Shown here piece by piece: positions 23,110 to 33,385 of a stretch of DNA of 60,000 nucleotides. Source of the stretch: Adiantum capillus-veneris (taxonomy: Eukaryota > Streptophyta > Polypodiopsida > Polypodiales > Pteridaceae); assembly GCA_014529385.2 (NCBI GenBank), contig CM043964.1:102258087-102318086 (forward strand). Direction: 5' to 3'. How positions within the stretch are numbered: position 1 is the first letter of the stretch; the number at the start of each line of letters is the position of its first letter. Both the position numbers and the translations under genes were made by a program. The notes under the pieces were generated by a model. The model searched no databases. It was not told where the DNA came from and worked only from the letters and a program-made list of their open reading frames with translations.

Positions 23110-23869
23110 GTGGTCGTTGCACTTCCAAGACCAGCAAAAGTAAAAGAAGTACAGATATTTATGGGCCATTGTGGGTATTATAGGTGCTTTATATACATGT
23201 ATGTTGTAATAGCTAAGCCTCTGTATGCTCTTATTGCCAAGTTTGAGTGGACGGAAGGATGTGAGAAGGATTTTCACAAATTGAAGCAAGGATTAATTTT
23301 TGCTCCAATTTTTTCAAGCCTCTGATTGAAACAAGATCTTCCATGTCCATGTGGATGCATCAGCTTATGTCATAGGATGCTTATTAGCTACCCCTGGAGA
23401 GAAAAAAATGGATTTTTTCATTTGTTACTCTAGTAGGCAGCTAAATAGTGCAGAGAAGAATTATACCACTACGAAAAGAGAAGGAATAGGAATGATATAT
23501 GCTATCAAAAAGTTTAGATACTACCTTCTCGCAAACAAGTTTGTTTTCTTTATATACCATGAAGCACTGTTGTACCTGGTAAATAAACTTTCCAATACGA
23601 GAAGGATTTTTCGCTGGTTTATAATATTGCTTGAGTTTGATTTCATTGTGGTCATCAAGAAAGGAACAACACACAAAATAACTGACTATCTTTCGAGATT
23701 GTTTCATGGAGAAGCACATGAAGGTATTGATGACGACCTTCCAAATTCTTATTTGTTCAACATTGAAATGGTTCTAAGGTGGAATGAAGAGGTCATCCCT
23801 CTACTCACCATAGGATCATTACAGATAGAAAGGCAACCGTCAATCATTAATCAGACCAGAAATCTCTAG
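23110..23869 (+). pseudogene. A2 RT connection and RNase H
   Basis: The frame 23110-23325 carries VQIFMGHCGYYRCFI, the conserved connection between RT thumb and RNase H. The frame 23351-23869 is RNase H: first Asp in MDASAYVIGCLL, Glu in NSAEKNYTTTKREGIGMIYA, but Tyr in FFIYHEALLYL where other elements have Asp-His-Gln, and a final Asp in ITDYLSRLFHGEA. Loss of the third acidic residue should abolish cleavage of the RNA strand. It is separated from the connection by a small frameshift at about 23325. Confidence 0.8.
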
Positions 23870-23929
23870 CTTTTAGCTAGATGGCTAAACAAGAAAGATA
23901 ATGACGAGATATTGAGACTATGTGTACAA

Positions 23930-24240
23930 CCCAATGAAACAAATACTACCTAAGACTTGCTCATATGCAACACATGGGGTTTCAGAATGGGAAAACAAAA
24001 ACGTTCTAAAGACTAATGAGACTTGGTGTCTACTGGCTAAACATGGAAAAAAGTGTCCATGATTACATAAAATCATGTGAAGCATGTAAAAGACAACCAT
24101 CAGTGGAACACGCCACGCTCTTTAGAGTAATTGCAGTGCCCAAATGGAGTACTTAAATGCCAAGACCTTCCCAGAGGGGTTGATTAAGGCACAAATGAGA
24201 ACTATCGAGGAGGAAGAAAATTTTTAGAGCAAGCTAGACT
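23930..24240 (+). pseudogene. A2 HHCC zinc-finger-like module after RNase H
   Basis: In one frame, with a single stop, the text reads RLAHMQHMGFQNGK ... VYWLNMEKSVHDYIK and then SCEACKRQPSVEHATLF, an H-x3-H plus C-x2-C pattern like the integrase zinc finger. The following VPKWSTY matches APKWSQY in A3. In A3 this module comes before a second HHCC finger that belongs to integrase proper. In A2 the sequence decays before reaching that second finger. Confidence 0.6.
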
Positions 24241-24390
24241 TTACTTAAAAGACCACCCTAAAAAAAAACCCTTACCCATAGAACCAGGCCCTTTCTTACC
24301 AAAAAGGCCAAGAACTTAGTTGCCCCTTACCCTAAGTAATCTCTTTCTAACCTTACATGTTGCTTGTTACAGGCCCTAGATTTTTCATAA

Positions 24391-25275
24391 GGCCTAGAGT
24401 TGCCCTATGAACCCCTTTCTCTGGCAACCTTCCTTGTCCTAAGATGTATTAATAGTTTGGAAGCATCTCAACTAATCTATAAACCAGCCTTAGCCTCGGA
24501 TAAGAATTCTTCTATTTTATATATGTTATCTTTTAATGATTGGATCAAAATCTTGGCGACTTTAGACAAAGGCAGCAAAGAAGGTGTGGCTATGATTTCC
24601 CAATATATTGCTCAATTGTCTATACTTTCTTTACAATATAACCAAGACGTAGAGCAGTTTTCTTCATCCGATGCAAAACTTTCCAAATTTCTCAAGAATA
24701 TTTGTGGCCTCAATCCCACTTTTATTAATGCTCCTTCTACCCATGCTATCCCACAAACATGTGGTATCTTTTACAGAGACAATGCTACTCTAGAAGCTAT
24801 CAAGGAGTTTCAAAACAATCTTTGTTCCCTCAATGACTCTAACCTTTTGGAGATGGTGCCTAAAGGTTCTAAAGTTTTTTTTAAAAACCAGATTGAGGTG
24901 GAATCTTTTGGTATAGACCATCAACTTTGGATCCTCCCTAACAAAGCCTTCTTAGAACCTATCCTAATTGAAACATGGGTCTACCTAGCCAACCTACCGG
25001 CTTCCACATTTGAGGATTGCAAGCTCAAGGTGTTAAAAGGAGGACTTTTCTTGGATAAAGGAAAACTTATCAAAGCCCCCTTTAGCCTTAACTTTGTTGA
25101 CCGTTCTAAATGCTCATCCAATGCTGGCTTATACATTCGAACAAAGGGAAATATGGAGTTCGCTAAAAGCAACATAAACTTTTACACTGAATCTATTTGG
25201 AATGTTTTTCAGCCATATTTAAAATGTGCACGCAAATTTCTTGATCCCAAAGCCCCTTGTGAATCTAACACATAG
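24391..25275 (+). CDS. Unidentified 295-codon open frame
   Basis: The frame is open from 24391 to the stop at 25275, with the first in-frame ATG well inside (near 24520, in LYMLSFNDW). It is the longest uninterrupted frame outside the chromovirus. The protein-like text includes DKGSKEGVAMISQYIAQLS, SSSDAKLSKFLKNICGLN, TWVYLANLPASTFEDC and FYTESIWNVFQPYLKCARKF. I see no signal peptide, membrane segment or known motif. The WVYLANLP stretch faintly recalls the ORF1 domain of plant LINEs, but that is weak. A splice-acceptor-like TTGCTTGTTACAG lies at 24360-24372, followed by an in-frame stop at 24388. It could be an exon, a retroposed gene or a mobile-element ORF. Confidence 0.4.
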   Translation, partial: GLELPYEPLSLATFLVLRCINSLEASQLIYKPALASDKNSSILYMLSFNDWIKILATLDKGSKEGVAMISQYIAQLSILSLQYNQDVEQFSSSDAKLSKFLKNICGLNPTFINAPSTHAIPQTCGIFYRDNATLEAIKEFQNNLCSLNDSNLLEMVPKGSKVFFKNQIEVESFGIDHQLWILPNKAFLEPILIETWVYLANLPASTFEDCKLKVLKGGLFLDKGKLIKAPFSLNFVDRSKCSSNAGLYIRTKGNMEFAKSNINFYTESIWNVFQPYLKCARKFLDPKAPCESNT

Positions 25276-25346
25276 GGTGTAGGCCAGCATATCTACCATC
25301 ATACTCGGGGTTTTTGGTTTACTCCCAAACATTGGGTTTAGATTTA

Positions 25347-25414
25347 CCCAATAACCGCACAAAGTGACAATAGAAATGGGCCCAATAACCGCACAAAGTG
25401 ACAATAGAAATGGG
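25347..25414. repeat. 34-bp perfect tandem duplication
   Basis: cccaataaccgcacaaag... is repeated immediately (25347-25380 and 25381-25414) with no differences, so it is recent. Confidence 0.95.
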
Positions 25415-25599
25415 GCTTCACAGCGAGAAGGTCTTCTCGCCAACCTCACATCACTTGCCAGGAATATGTCTAGTCTCGTATAGCATGGACATGACAAATC
25501 CTCACAAAGAAGTTGATTAGGAAGAAATGTGATCGATTGAGGTCATGGCTAATTGACCAAAGTTGAAGCATTGTGGGATCAATGTTGAAAGAACCAAAT

Positions 25600-25739
25600 C
25601 CAAGGGAGGATAAGCTAATGAGTGTGTGTACATGTCCATGAACACACCCTCCTAATCCGTTATGCAAAGCCAAGGGAGGATAAGTCGATGAGTGTGTGTA
25701 CATGTCCATGAACACACACTCCTAATCCGTTATGCAAAG
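25600..25739. repeat. 70-bp tandem duplication
   Basis: Units 25600-25669 and 25670-25739 begin ccaagggaggataag and end ttatgcaaag. They differ at only a few positions (aagctaatg/aagtcgatg, cacaccct/cacacact). Confidence 0.93.
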
Positions 25740-25833
25740 CCGCCATGTGTGTATCAAGCCAAGCTTGCACATGCCATATACATGTGTGTGTGTGTGCGCT
25801 ACCCATGCAATCTTCCACACCCTTCTCTTTTAT

Positions 25834-25834
<1 letters not shown>

Positions 25835-25909
<75 letters not shown>
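25835..25909. repeat. Compound microsatellite (GT)n(GA)n
   Basis: About 31 bases of GT run directly into about 44 bases of GA. This is the reverse-complement arrangement of the CT-CA tracts at 64 and 29302. Confidence 0.97.
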
Positions 25910-25913
<4 letters not shown>

Positions 25914-28441
25914 GCTTACTCCTACTAAAATGTAGTAGAGCTGGCTTGCGCTACAAAATGCTTCTTCAATTCTCAAATGCTATGATGCCTTGCATTTTTC
26001 ACTTGCTTTAATCTCCCACACTCCAATGCTAACCAAGCTACCCTTCCAAATCTCGAATTTGCTCCCATATATGGATCTACAACCCTCTTCGATCTATGAG
26101 CTTGCCATCAAGCTCCACTGTTTCAAAGGAGATCCTTCTGCTATCATTTCCCTTGTTTCATCAGCACTACCTGTATTAATTTTTGGTGTTGATTCTGATT
26201 TTTTGGTCATTTGCTACCTTAGCTTTGGGCCTTTGAATTGTAGGCGATAATCTCCTTCTAGCTTTCTTTTGTTGCCCCCTTATGAGTTGATTGGGTTCGA
26301 GCCTTGAGATCCCCCTCTCCCTTCCATTGTGCAATGCTGGTTGAAACGGCACAAGTTGCATTAATTCTCTGGAAATTTTTTTCCCGCCTTTGTAACCTTG
26401 GTTGAGCCTTTTGTTCTTGTAATAGGACTTATTTTGCAAAGTTTTTAACATATATTGTGTTTCGAGCAAAGTTTGTTCATTTTAAAGTTTTTCCATAGTC
26501 TAGGGTTTTATTATGATTGTTTCCGTGAAGTTTCAAATTTTGACTCGGAACACCTCTCAGGAGCCAGTTTTGAGGGTGCTAAGGTTAGAATTTGGAAAAG
26601 TTTTTTCTATAAAAAATGTAGTCCTTAATGTGAGAAAAGTATTTATTATTTGAGGTTTTTCAGATTCCTTCATTTTGATGCTCGTTTCAGCCCGTAGATT
26701 AAGGAAAAAGTGAGAAAATGCAGTTTTACGTTGTTTTTGTAGAAATTGGCAACTTGCAGGTAAATTTTTGGCCAAACCGACAGGATATGGGTTTTTTGCA
26801 TCACATGACTATCGAAGAACTCAACAAGAGAGATAAATTCATATGAGACTACCCTGTGCAAATTCGGGACCGTTTGGGAGCTACGGGTCGTTGAAAATGG
26901 TCGGGAATTTTAGGATTTGAAAAAAAAAGGTTTCTAAATTTGCTAACTCGCATGTGTGGGATGTCTTTTAGTGGCTCTTATGTGTTCGTCTGCAGGATGC
27001 CTCTTTTTGAGCCTATTTTTGGGCCGCTCTGCTAAAGATCGAAGGAGAGGACGAAAATAGCCACTTTTGTGAAGAAGACAGTCCCCATAATCAGAAGGAG
27101 GCTGTTCGATTGTGATGGCGGACTGAGATTGTGATTGTTAATGAGAGTGAGAGTGAGAGTGAGAGTGATAGTGAGAGTGAGAGTGCGATTGAGATTGAGA
27201 ACTGTGCACAAGATTGAGAGTGAGATAGCTCGGGGGTGGTCGGGAGGTTTGACACGAGCTACGCTCTTCTTGTACCCGTCAACTTATATCATTACGGATC
27301 TCTGATTTCCTCTTTCTACTTTGTGTAGTTTGCAATCTTATTATTCAGTTTGCTTCTCTCTCGTGTCTCGTCACAATTCTCAAGGTTCTATCTGTACCAC
27401 TCTACAAAGAGAGTGCCATTTCTTTGCAAAATCATACAGTGTGTTCACACATATGAGTTCGCTTAAGTTGGTGGGTTGAACCCCAAAACACAATTATAGT
27501 TATTATTTTTACGGTTGTATAGGTGAGACTCTACTGGGTAGATTGGGACTGATGGCTATTAGCTTGTACCTAAAATTACCAAAAGGGCACTTAGTTTGCT
27601 AGTTTTTATGAGCCCATATTGGCTAGCGGAGTAGATTTTTAACCATTGGCAAGTATAAAGGCCATTTTTGTAGAGTGAACCTAAGTTTTGAATAAATTAA
27701 AGTGAGCGCTTTGCCATTTTGAGTACTTTGTATACCTTCTTGCTTCTTGTACTCGTATCTCCCTCGAGTGAAGTGCAATTATGAATAGATAACTGGCATT
27801 GTGATCACTAGTGAAAGCTCTTTGATTCCATATAAGTCTCTTGCAAAGATTTTGTGATTTTTGGCATGGGTATCTTCATGTTTTTTTTGCTCATTTTGCT
27901 TGATTTATGCATATGTATGGAGTTATGAGCATAGAAAAGGATGAAGCTCCCTTAGGCAAAGCTATTGAGTGAATTAGACATCAAAATTGACTTGCTAAAA
28001 ATAGACCCTTGAAAATAGGTGCGATTTTGTTTGTCAAATCAAAAATTTGAGACCGTAGAGAGGTGCTATTTGGTCTTTTCTACCATCCTAGCAAGTATGG
28101 GTCCGTTTGAAGCACTTTACCCTAGTGAAATGCACATGTGTGCTTGTGTCTAGAAGACTAGCTTTTGGTGACTCACACTCACTAAAGATTGACACTCGAG
28201 AGTAGTAAGTTGTGACTGGGTTTTTTGAGAGATTGACGACCTCTCATAGCCTCCATGCACTAGTTGGGTTAACTATGTCCCATATATTGACATTTTATGT
28301 GTCTGTGGTTCTCGCTCTACTACCATATATATGGTGAGGTTTGGCACCCGCTCAGAAGACACTACGTGGCCTAACAGTTGTCCCTTCCATACCATAGATA
28401 CCGATTTAAAGGGGTTTTGACAAATCCTCTTCTCTTTGCAT
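25910..28441. other. Gene-free stretch with GAGAGT repeats
   Basis: No frame here shows a recognisable domain. A hexamer-like GAGAGT/GAGTGA tract lies at about 27142-27190. The text around 26470-27280 has the look of an LTR or leader, but no partner copy is in the window. 26380-26470 ends in a T/G-rich run reminiscent of transposon 3' ends. Confidence 0.5.
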
Positions 28442-28829
28442 CTAGTCTACATATTTCAAAGATACTTGCATAGTGTCACATGCCTTCAAGGTACAAGTGT
28501 ACATGAAATCATTTGGAGGGATGCCCTCACTTTGCATCAGGTGAAAATAACCCAGTGCTACCTGGCCCTACCCTGTTGAATCAGTGCATTCAATGAGAGG
28601 ACGTCCGGACAAGAAGCTCCTCATCACTCTCTTTGCTTTTTGAAGTACACCACATTTGGTATACATGTAGACCAAGGCATTCCCAATCACTACATCTTTT
28701 TCAACAGCCTACGGCTAACAATATCAACATGAGTTGTGTTGCCTATATCAATATCTTGCATAGTGCCACATGCCTTCAAGATGCAAGCATAAATTATTCC
28801 ATTGAGAGGAGTCTTACCATACACCGAGT
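28442..28829 (-). pseudogene. PLS-class PPR protein relic 1
   Basis: Pentatricopeptide repeat proteins bind organelle RNA for editing and processing. On the minus strand the text reads TPLNGIIYACILKACGTMQD, then IVSRRLLKK, NALVYMYTKCGVLQKAKRV and GYFHLMQSEGIPPNDFMY, then TCTLKACDTMQ. That is more than one P/L/S repeat in the correct order. One base is missing after LLKK (stop at 28690) and an in-frame stop lies before GQVALGYF, so it is a broken piece of a much longer gene. No start, targeting peptide or C-terminal E/DYW domain is visible. A (GA)n tract lies about 155 bases upstream on the same strand. Confidence 0.8.
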
Positions 28830-28980
28830 GACATTTTCGAGCGAACCGAAATCGGAGCAAATATTTATATGGCATGGGCCCATCTTGTCCTATGTAATGC
28901 GATTGGAGCCCCATCCTCAACATCAAGGATGAAGCAATGGGGGGCATGCCACCTAGGACCATGCCTATAATTTTCTTCTT

Positions 28981-28983
<3 letters not shown>

Positions 28984-29041
<58 letters not shown>

Positions 29042-29053
29042 CCCCCCCCCCCC
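28984..29053. repeat. (CT)n tract followed by C-run
   Basis: About 55 bases of CT repeat ending in 15 C. On the minus strand this is a G-run and (AG)n upstream of PPR relic 1. Confidence 0.97.
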
Positions 29054-29297
29054 ATAGCATATGCAGAACCACCTTCAAAGCCTAATAAAGAGGAGTGATC
29101 TATGAGTCCTGATTCTTTTCTTCACGTCCTTATTCAAGAGGCGTGACTCATGAGGCTTTGACTCCAAGAGCTATGTGGCACAAACATTCTGCATACTCTT
29201 GGTCTCTCCTCTCGCATCCCTTCACTCTTTCTCTCTTGATGCAAATGTGCTCTCTTCTCTCTTTGACCATAACACACAAGATTGTGTCTCCTCTCAC

Positions 29298-29301
<4 letters not shown>

Positions 29302-29382
<81 letters not shown>
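29302..29382. repeat. Compound microsatellite (CT)n(CA)n
   Basis: About 39 bases of CT followed by about 42 bases of CA. Confidence 0.97.
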
Positions 29383-29383
<1 letters not shown>

Positions 29384-29539
29384 TGCACATGTGCTCGCGA
29401 AAATAGGCTAAGGTGGAAGCTACTAGAGAAGCAAGGCAAGCCCAAGGTGTAGTGCTGCATAGGCTAAGGCATACGTGTAGGTGATGGTTATTAGTTAGGC
29501 AAAAAAATGAGGGGGAGATTTATCTTAGTCCCACCAAGT

Positions 29540-29763
29540 CACACTAAGGCAGGGAAGCAAAGGCCATGTGGAGGTGGTAGCTAACAATCATTTGCAGATC
29601 AAAGGGAAAAAGTTGGACTCCACTGGACAGCAGCCTTGCACCCTCGGTCAAGTTCTCCAAGCAGTGACCAACTGCAAAAGGTGTACGTGGGAGTTTATTT
29701 TAGAGGCATTGATCCCTGACAGACAATGTCTAAGCCGGAGGTTTAACCAATTGAACTATGCCC
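29540..29763 (-). mobile_element. Possible tRNA-derived SINE fragment
   Basis: On the minus strand the text starts GGGCATAGTTCAATTGGTTA, resembling a tRNA D-arm with an A box (about 29742-29758). About 30 bases later comes CAGGGATCAATGCC (29705-29718), a degenerate B box. The spacing is tRNA-like, but no acceptor stem closes, so it is not a functional tRNA. The 3' boundary is a guess. Confidence 0.35.
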
Positions 29764-29875
29764 ATTTGCTAAGAAAAATGCATAGCTTTTGTTTTCAAGT
29801 CCAGTGAGATAACAACATTAACGGCCATTTGCAAAAGGAGGGTGGGATAGGTGTGTTAAACACTTCTTGTGATTT

Positions 29876-30066
29876 CTAAAGTAAAGCACATTTGGCATAC
29901 ACGTCGACCAAGGCAGTGCCCATATCAACATCTTGCGTGGTGTCACATATTGACATATTGTGAATTCTTTTGCCCATATTAGCATCTTGCATAATGCCAA
30001 ATACCTTCAAGATGCAAGGATAAGTGATTGCATCGGGGTAGTGCCATGTGCTTTTAAGATGCAACT
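29876..30066 (-). pseudogene. PLS-class PPR protein relic 2
   Basis: On the minus strand: WHYPDAITYPCILKVFGIMQ, DANMGKRIHNMS, then DVDMGTALVDVYAKCALL. These are the classic L- and S-type PPR phrases (PD..TY.CILK, MG..IH, G.ALVD.YAKC). It is a single partial repeat pair followed by a stop. A (GA)n tract (30095-30157) sits about 30 bases upstream on the same strand, as for relic 1. It is a different repeat from relic 1, not a copy of it. Confidence 0.78.
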
Positions 30067-30093
30067 TCATCGCATGCACACAAACATAAAACA

Positions 30094-30094
<1 letters not shown>

Positions 30095-30154
<60 letters not shown>

Positions 30155-30157
30155 CCC
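30095..30157. repeat. (CT)n tract followed by C-run
   Basis: About 58 bases of CT repeat ending in CCCCC, the same CT-then-C form as at 28984. Confidence 0.97.
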
Positions 30158-31594
30158 TCGATTAATGTGTTGTCTAAGTATATGTTATGTTCAAGTAACC
30201 CACAATCACAAATATCAACATGTATCCTATTGCATTGGTAAAAATCGTTCTTCTACTACTAGATGCCATCTCTCAAGCATAGATTATAGATTGGTCAATC
30301 TACTGAGGTTTCCTCTTTTCATAGGCCAATAACTTTCTACATGGCATCAATGGCCTATCCTTCAAAACTACATTTGTCGAGATGTGTCCATATACATTCA
30401 AATCTTGGAGTCTCTATGGAAGAAGTTTTTCCGAGGCCTCTCATAGTAGTGGAATTGCCATGCCCTCCAATTCTACCTAACATATGAAATAAACTCTATG
30501 GACAACTCTTGTGGTTGGATAGTTGGCATAATCCATCATGGGTTCTTGTAGAGCTCAAATGTTATGGACTCTCCAATGTCCCTAAATACACCGTGAGCTT
30601 GTGCAAAGGTGGTTGATTGAACCGTGCTCGCATCCTCTCGCACGGTCATGTATGCAAAATGTGATTAGCTTGGGAACACAAAAGCATTGATTGACCTGCA
30701 CAAGATAAAAAACAACATCACATGGATTGCATTAATCACATGCTATCTTTGGAAGGGGAAAATCAAGCACATTGTGGATTTTCTTGAATAGATTAAGCAA
30801 GAGGTCATGCATCCAAATTCTATTGTGCCTTGACTAGAGCTACTAAGGGACAAAGTCTATACAATCAGATTGTGAGGCAAGGCCCCGCAAGGGTTGTTAA
30901 TGGATGTTGCATTGGGTAGTACTTATGTATGCAAAGTGTGCTAATATTCATGTTGAAAAGCATCTATAACTTATCCTGCTAAAAGGCTAGCTCAAGTACC
31001 TGCAAATATGGTGACACGTGGATCATTGATGTTTTAATGTTCAGTGGCTCTAGAGAATCACGATAAAAATTGAGCACACCTCCTTGAAACAAAAGAATCA
31101 TCCATGCAAAACTAGATAGGTCATGGGTTTCTTAAAAGTATTGAAACATGGCACTTTTAGAGGGTCATAACTCAAAAACTAGGAACGGTTGGGCTTCGCC
31201 CAAAGTTTCATGATCATTTACAGACAATGTAAAATTCTTTCACAGAATTGAACATGTAGTTTCAGTTTGGCTTTGAAACACTCTAAAAAGTTACCACTCT
31301 CAACACCCACCCACTTATGAGCGCATCAAACTAAAGAGTCAGAAAACAAGACACAAACTTTTCTTGCTCAATGAAAGGAGCATTTTAGTGATACAAATCC
31401 ATCAAAATGAGAACACATTGCACGAAAAAATGAAAACTTATTGAAATCAAAATTTGTAAATGGACTCCAAAACACAATTAGAAAAACTAAGATCACAAGC
31501 AATTTAAATTTTGTATTGTAAGATTGGGACATATTACACTATTTAGCGACAGTTAGGAACAATTTAAAACACAATTTGAACGCTTCTTTTTAAC
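30158..31594. other. Gene-free stretch
   Basis: No open frame of note on either strand and no recognised motif. Only unique-looking AT-rich DNA is seen. Confidence 0.5.
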
Positions 31595-31610
31595 ATTAAA
31601 GTAGAAAAGT
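31595..31610. repeat. Left 16-bp direct repeat (target-site duplication candidate)
   Basis: attaaagtagaaaagt, repeated exactly at 33931-33946. The flanking bases differ on both sides. Confidence 0.8.
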
Positions 31611-31737
31611 GTGGGAGAGAGAAATCTTCTTTAGGGATGGGGGGCCCATTGAGGATGCTGCAATAGGACGAGACTAGGGGTTCCAAGCCACATGAAGCCC
31701 ATATTTTTGGAGCTCCGGGGGATGGAGGTCCTCTCGC

Positions 31738-31900
31738 CTCCTCTTGGGGAGGAGAATGGCCTCCAAGTGTGGTGTGGGCTCATTTTTGGGATGCAGAGCA
31801 CGGGGTCAATTCTCAATGGCCTCCAAGTGCAGTGTGGGCTCATTACTAGGATGCAAAGCACGGGGTCAGTTTGCTGAGTTGCAGGGCATTACTGTGAGGG
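31738..31900 (+). repeat. Internal repeat, copy 1 (with a local duplication)
   Basis: cctcctcttggggaggagaa starts a block in which a segment of about 62 bases (ggcctccaagtg...cacggggtca) is tandemly repeated. The same block recurs once at 33236. Confidence 0.85.
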
Positions 31901-32049
31901 GTTTCTATATTTTTGTGATGTAGGCTCTTTGTCAATGCCTGACAAAGCCATGGCAAGCCAAATATGATATATTCTTGTGTCACTTGGTAGTAGCATTGCA
32001 AAGTCAGGGCTTTGTCGCACGTCAATCATGGGGTAAAATTCTTCCCTTG

Positions 32050-32581
32050 ATCTATCTCATTGAAGTCCACGAAGAATAATCATTCGATTTTTCTAAGCCT
32101 AAGAACCTTTTTGACCCTTGTGGATATTCATCACATTGCTTTGTAACTGATGATATTCCTGAGTTTTTGGGCAAAAATTTTCATATAAGAGTGCCTCTGA
32201 TATGATTTCTTTTCCAATCTCTTCAATCACCTTACTCGAGTAATCTATCATGGGTCTATAGTACCTCGACACACTTGTACCACTTCCTAAATTCTATCAA
32301 AACCTTATGTAATTATTTAGTCCTAGAATCACTTCCTAAGGGGCTTAACAAACTGCACCATTGGTACCAAAGGTGGATTTCCTTGTGGTAACATTGGATT
32401 CCTTTCATTGTCTGTTTTCCAAAGATGAATACTTCCACTCCAATTTGAAACACCTACATGTGCCTTATATTGCATCACTGGTGATTGCTATTGCATAAAG
32501 AACCTAAAATTGAAGTGGTTTGGAGTGCCCAACAAGCATATCCTATCCATCACAAAGGTATCAATCAAAATATTTCTTGAA
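32050..32581 (-). pseudogene. Possible decayed C-terminal part of the DUF7869-type gene
   Basis: Downstream of the open frame on the minus strand, coding-like pieces continue with several stops (for example a segment with WYKCVEVL). I cannot match them firmly. They are in the right place for the rest of the gene. Confidence 0.25.
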
Positions 32582-33385
32582 TTAAAAAACCTTTGCAAGC
32601 AAGAATGAAGCTAGAGCCAAAGATGAAGTGGTTCTTAATGTATCCATCAAATGTGGCAAAGTATAGGTTTGTGTAACTCTCAAATTATTTAAATACATGT
32701 TAAACATAGCATTTATGTCCTCATGTGTATGTCCAACCATTAAAAATCCTATCTGGATGATTTTTAAAGCCCTTCTTGCAACAAGTGATGACAAATAAGC
32801 AAATAGATATCGATTTTCATTTTCCCATACACAATTGTCTAGTTGTAGCAATAAGTTCTTTGGCAACTTGCAAAATGTTGAATGCAAATCCTCTTCTACA
32901 ATTTCAAGCGATCCAACAATGGGCTCTTTGTTGTCGCTCATGTTGTGATAGTCTAAAGAATCCCTTGTGTTCAAAGCATGTATTAGTGAGACAATGCTCC
33001 TTGGAAGCCCATTTGTTACCAGATTACTAGGTGGATGCTTATCCATCCTTTCTAAATTGTCTAAACAATTAGCAATTGAAACTATTGTAAGGTTTGGATT
33101 AGCTGAACACAAACCACTCAAAAAATGGTGTCCATAACCTTCTTTGTGTCCATGAGTGATCATGCCAATTAGCACCACTTGCAAATTGTAACCTGAATCC
33201 ACACCCTTGGGAACAACGTGTTGTCTAGGAACCCACCTCCTCTCGGGGAGGAGAATGGCCTCCAAGTGTGGTGCAAACTCATTATTGGGATGCAAAGCAC
33301 GAGGTTGGTTTGCTGAGTTGTAGGGCACTAATGTAAGGGTTTGGTTTGGTGCCGGATGTATTTTTGCATACGTACGGTTGGGCAA
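32582..33385 (-). CDS. DUF7869-type domain protein, unbroken 267-codon frame
   Basis: The core reads LPKNLLLQLDNCVWENENRY, then LFAYLSSLVARRALK and IQIGFLMVGHTHEDINAMF. The pairing of LQLDNC..N..R...F with VGHTHEDI is the signature I associate with DUF7869, a nuclease-like domain found in many copies in plants, algae and animals and often near mobile elements; its activity is not established here. The middle of the protein (residues about 67-175) fits the same family. The first 55 or so residues are read antisense through the 33236-33342 repeat and are probably not original, so the true start is uncertain. The frame is intact although the surroundings are decayed. Confidence 0.65.
   Translation of the reverse strand: MPNRTYAKIHPAPNQTLTLVPYNSANQPRALHPNNEFAPHLEAILLPERRWVPRQHVVPKGVDSGYNLQVVLIGMITHGHKEGYGHHFLSGLCSANPNLTIVSIANCLDNLERMDKHPPSNLVTNGLPRSIVSLIHALNTRDSLDYHNMSDNKEPIVGSLEIVEEDLHSTFCKLPKNLLLQLDNCVWENENRYLFAYLSSLVARRALKIIQIGFLMVGHTHEDINAMFNMYLNNLRVTQTYTLPHLMDTLRTTSSLALASFLLAKVF
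33236..33342 (+). repeat. Internal repeat, copy 2
   Basis: cctcctctcggggaggagaatggcc and the following hundred bases match 31738-31900, with a single rather than doubled internal segment. Confidence 0.85.

Larger units (their letters stand above)
21672..24240 (+). mobile_element. Ty3/gypsy family A, copy A2, right part (linker, RT, RNase H, zinc module)
   Basis: This continues the A2 coding text cut at 11928. The first bases, after one copy of GTGG, keep the reading frame of 11619-11928 open for about 30 codons of acidic linker (DLSETDDEAFQDS). RT, RNase H and a zinc-finger-like module follow. The integrase core and 3' LTR are absent: similarity to A3 fades near 24240. Confidence 0.8.

Noticed and set aside
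23918-24100. Minus-strand open frame of 60 codons
   Set aside because: Antisense shadow of the A2 zinc-finger module.
25732-25935. Open frame with Cys-Val and Arg-Glu repeats
   Set aside because: It is only the translation of the (GT)n(GA)n microsatellite.
29134-29460. Open frames on both strands with Ser-Leu, His-Thr, Arg-Glu and Cys-Val repeats
   Set aside because: They are translations of the CT-CA microsatellite in several frames.
29705-29763. Functional tRNA gene
   Set aside because: A- and B-box-like text is present but the acceptor and T stems do not close.
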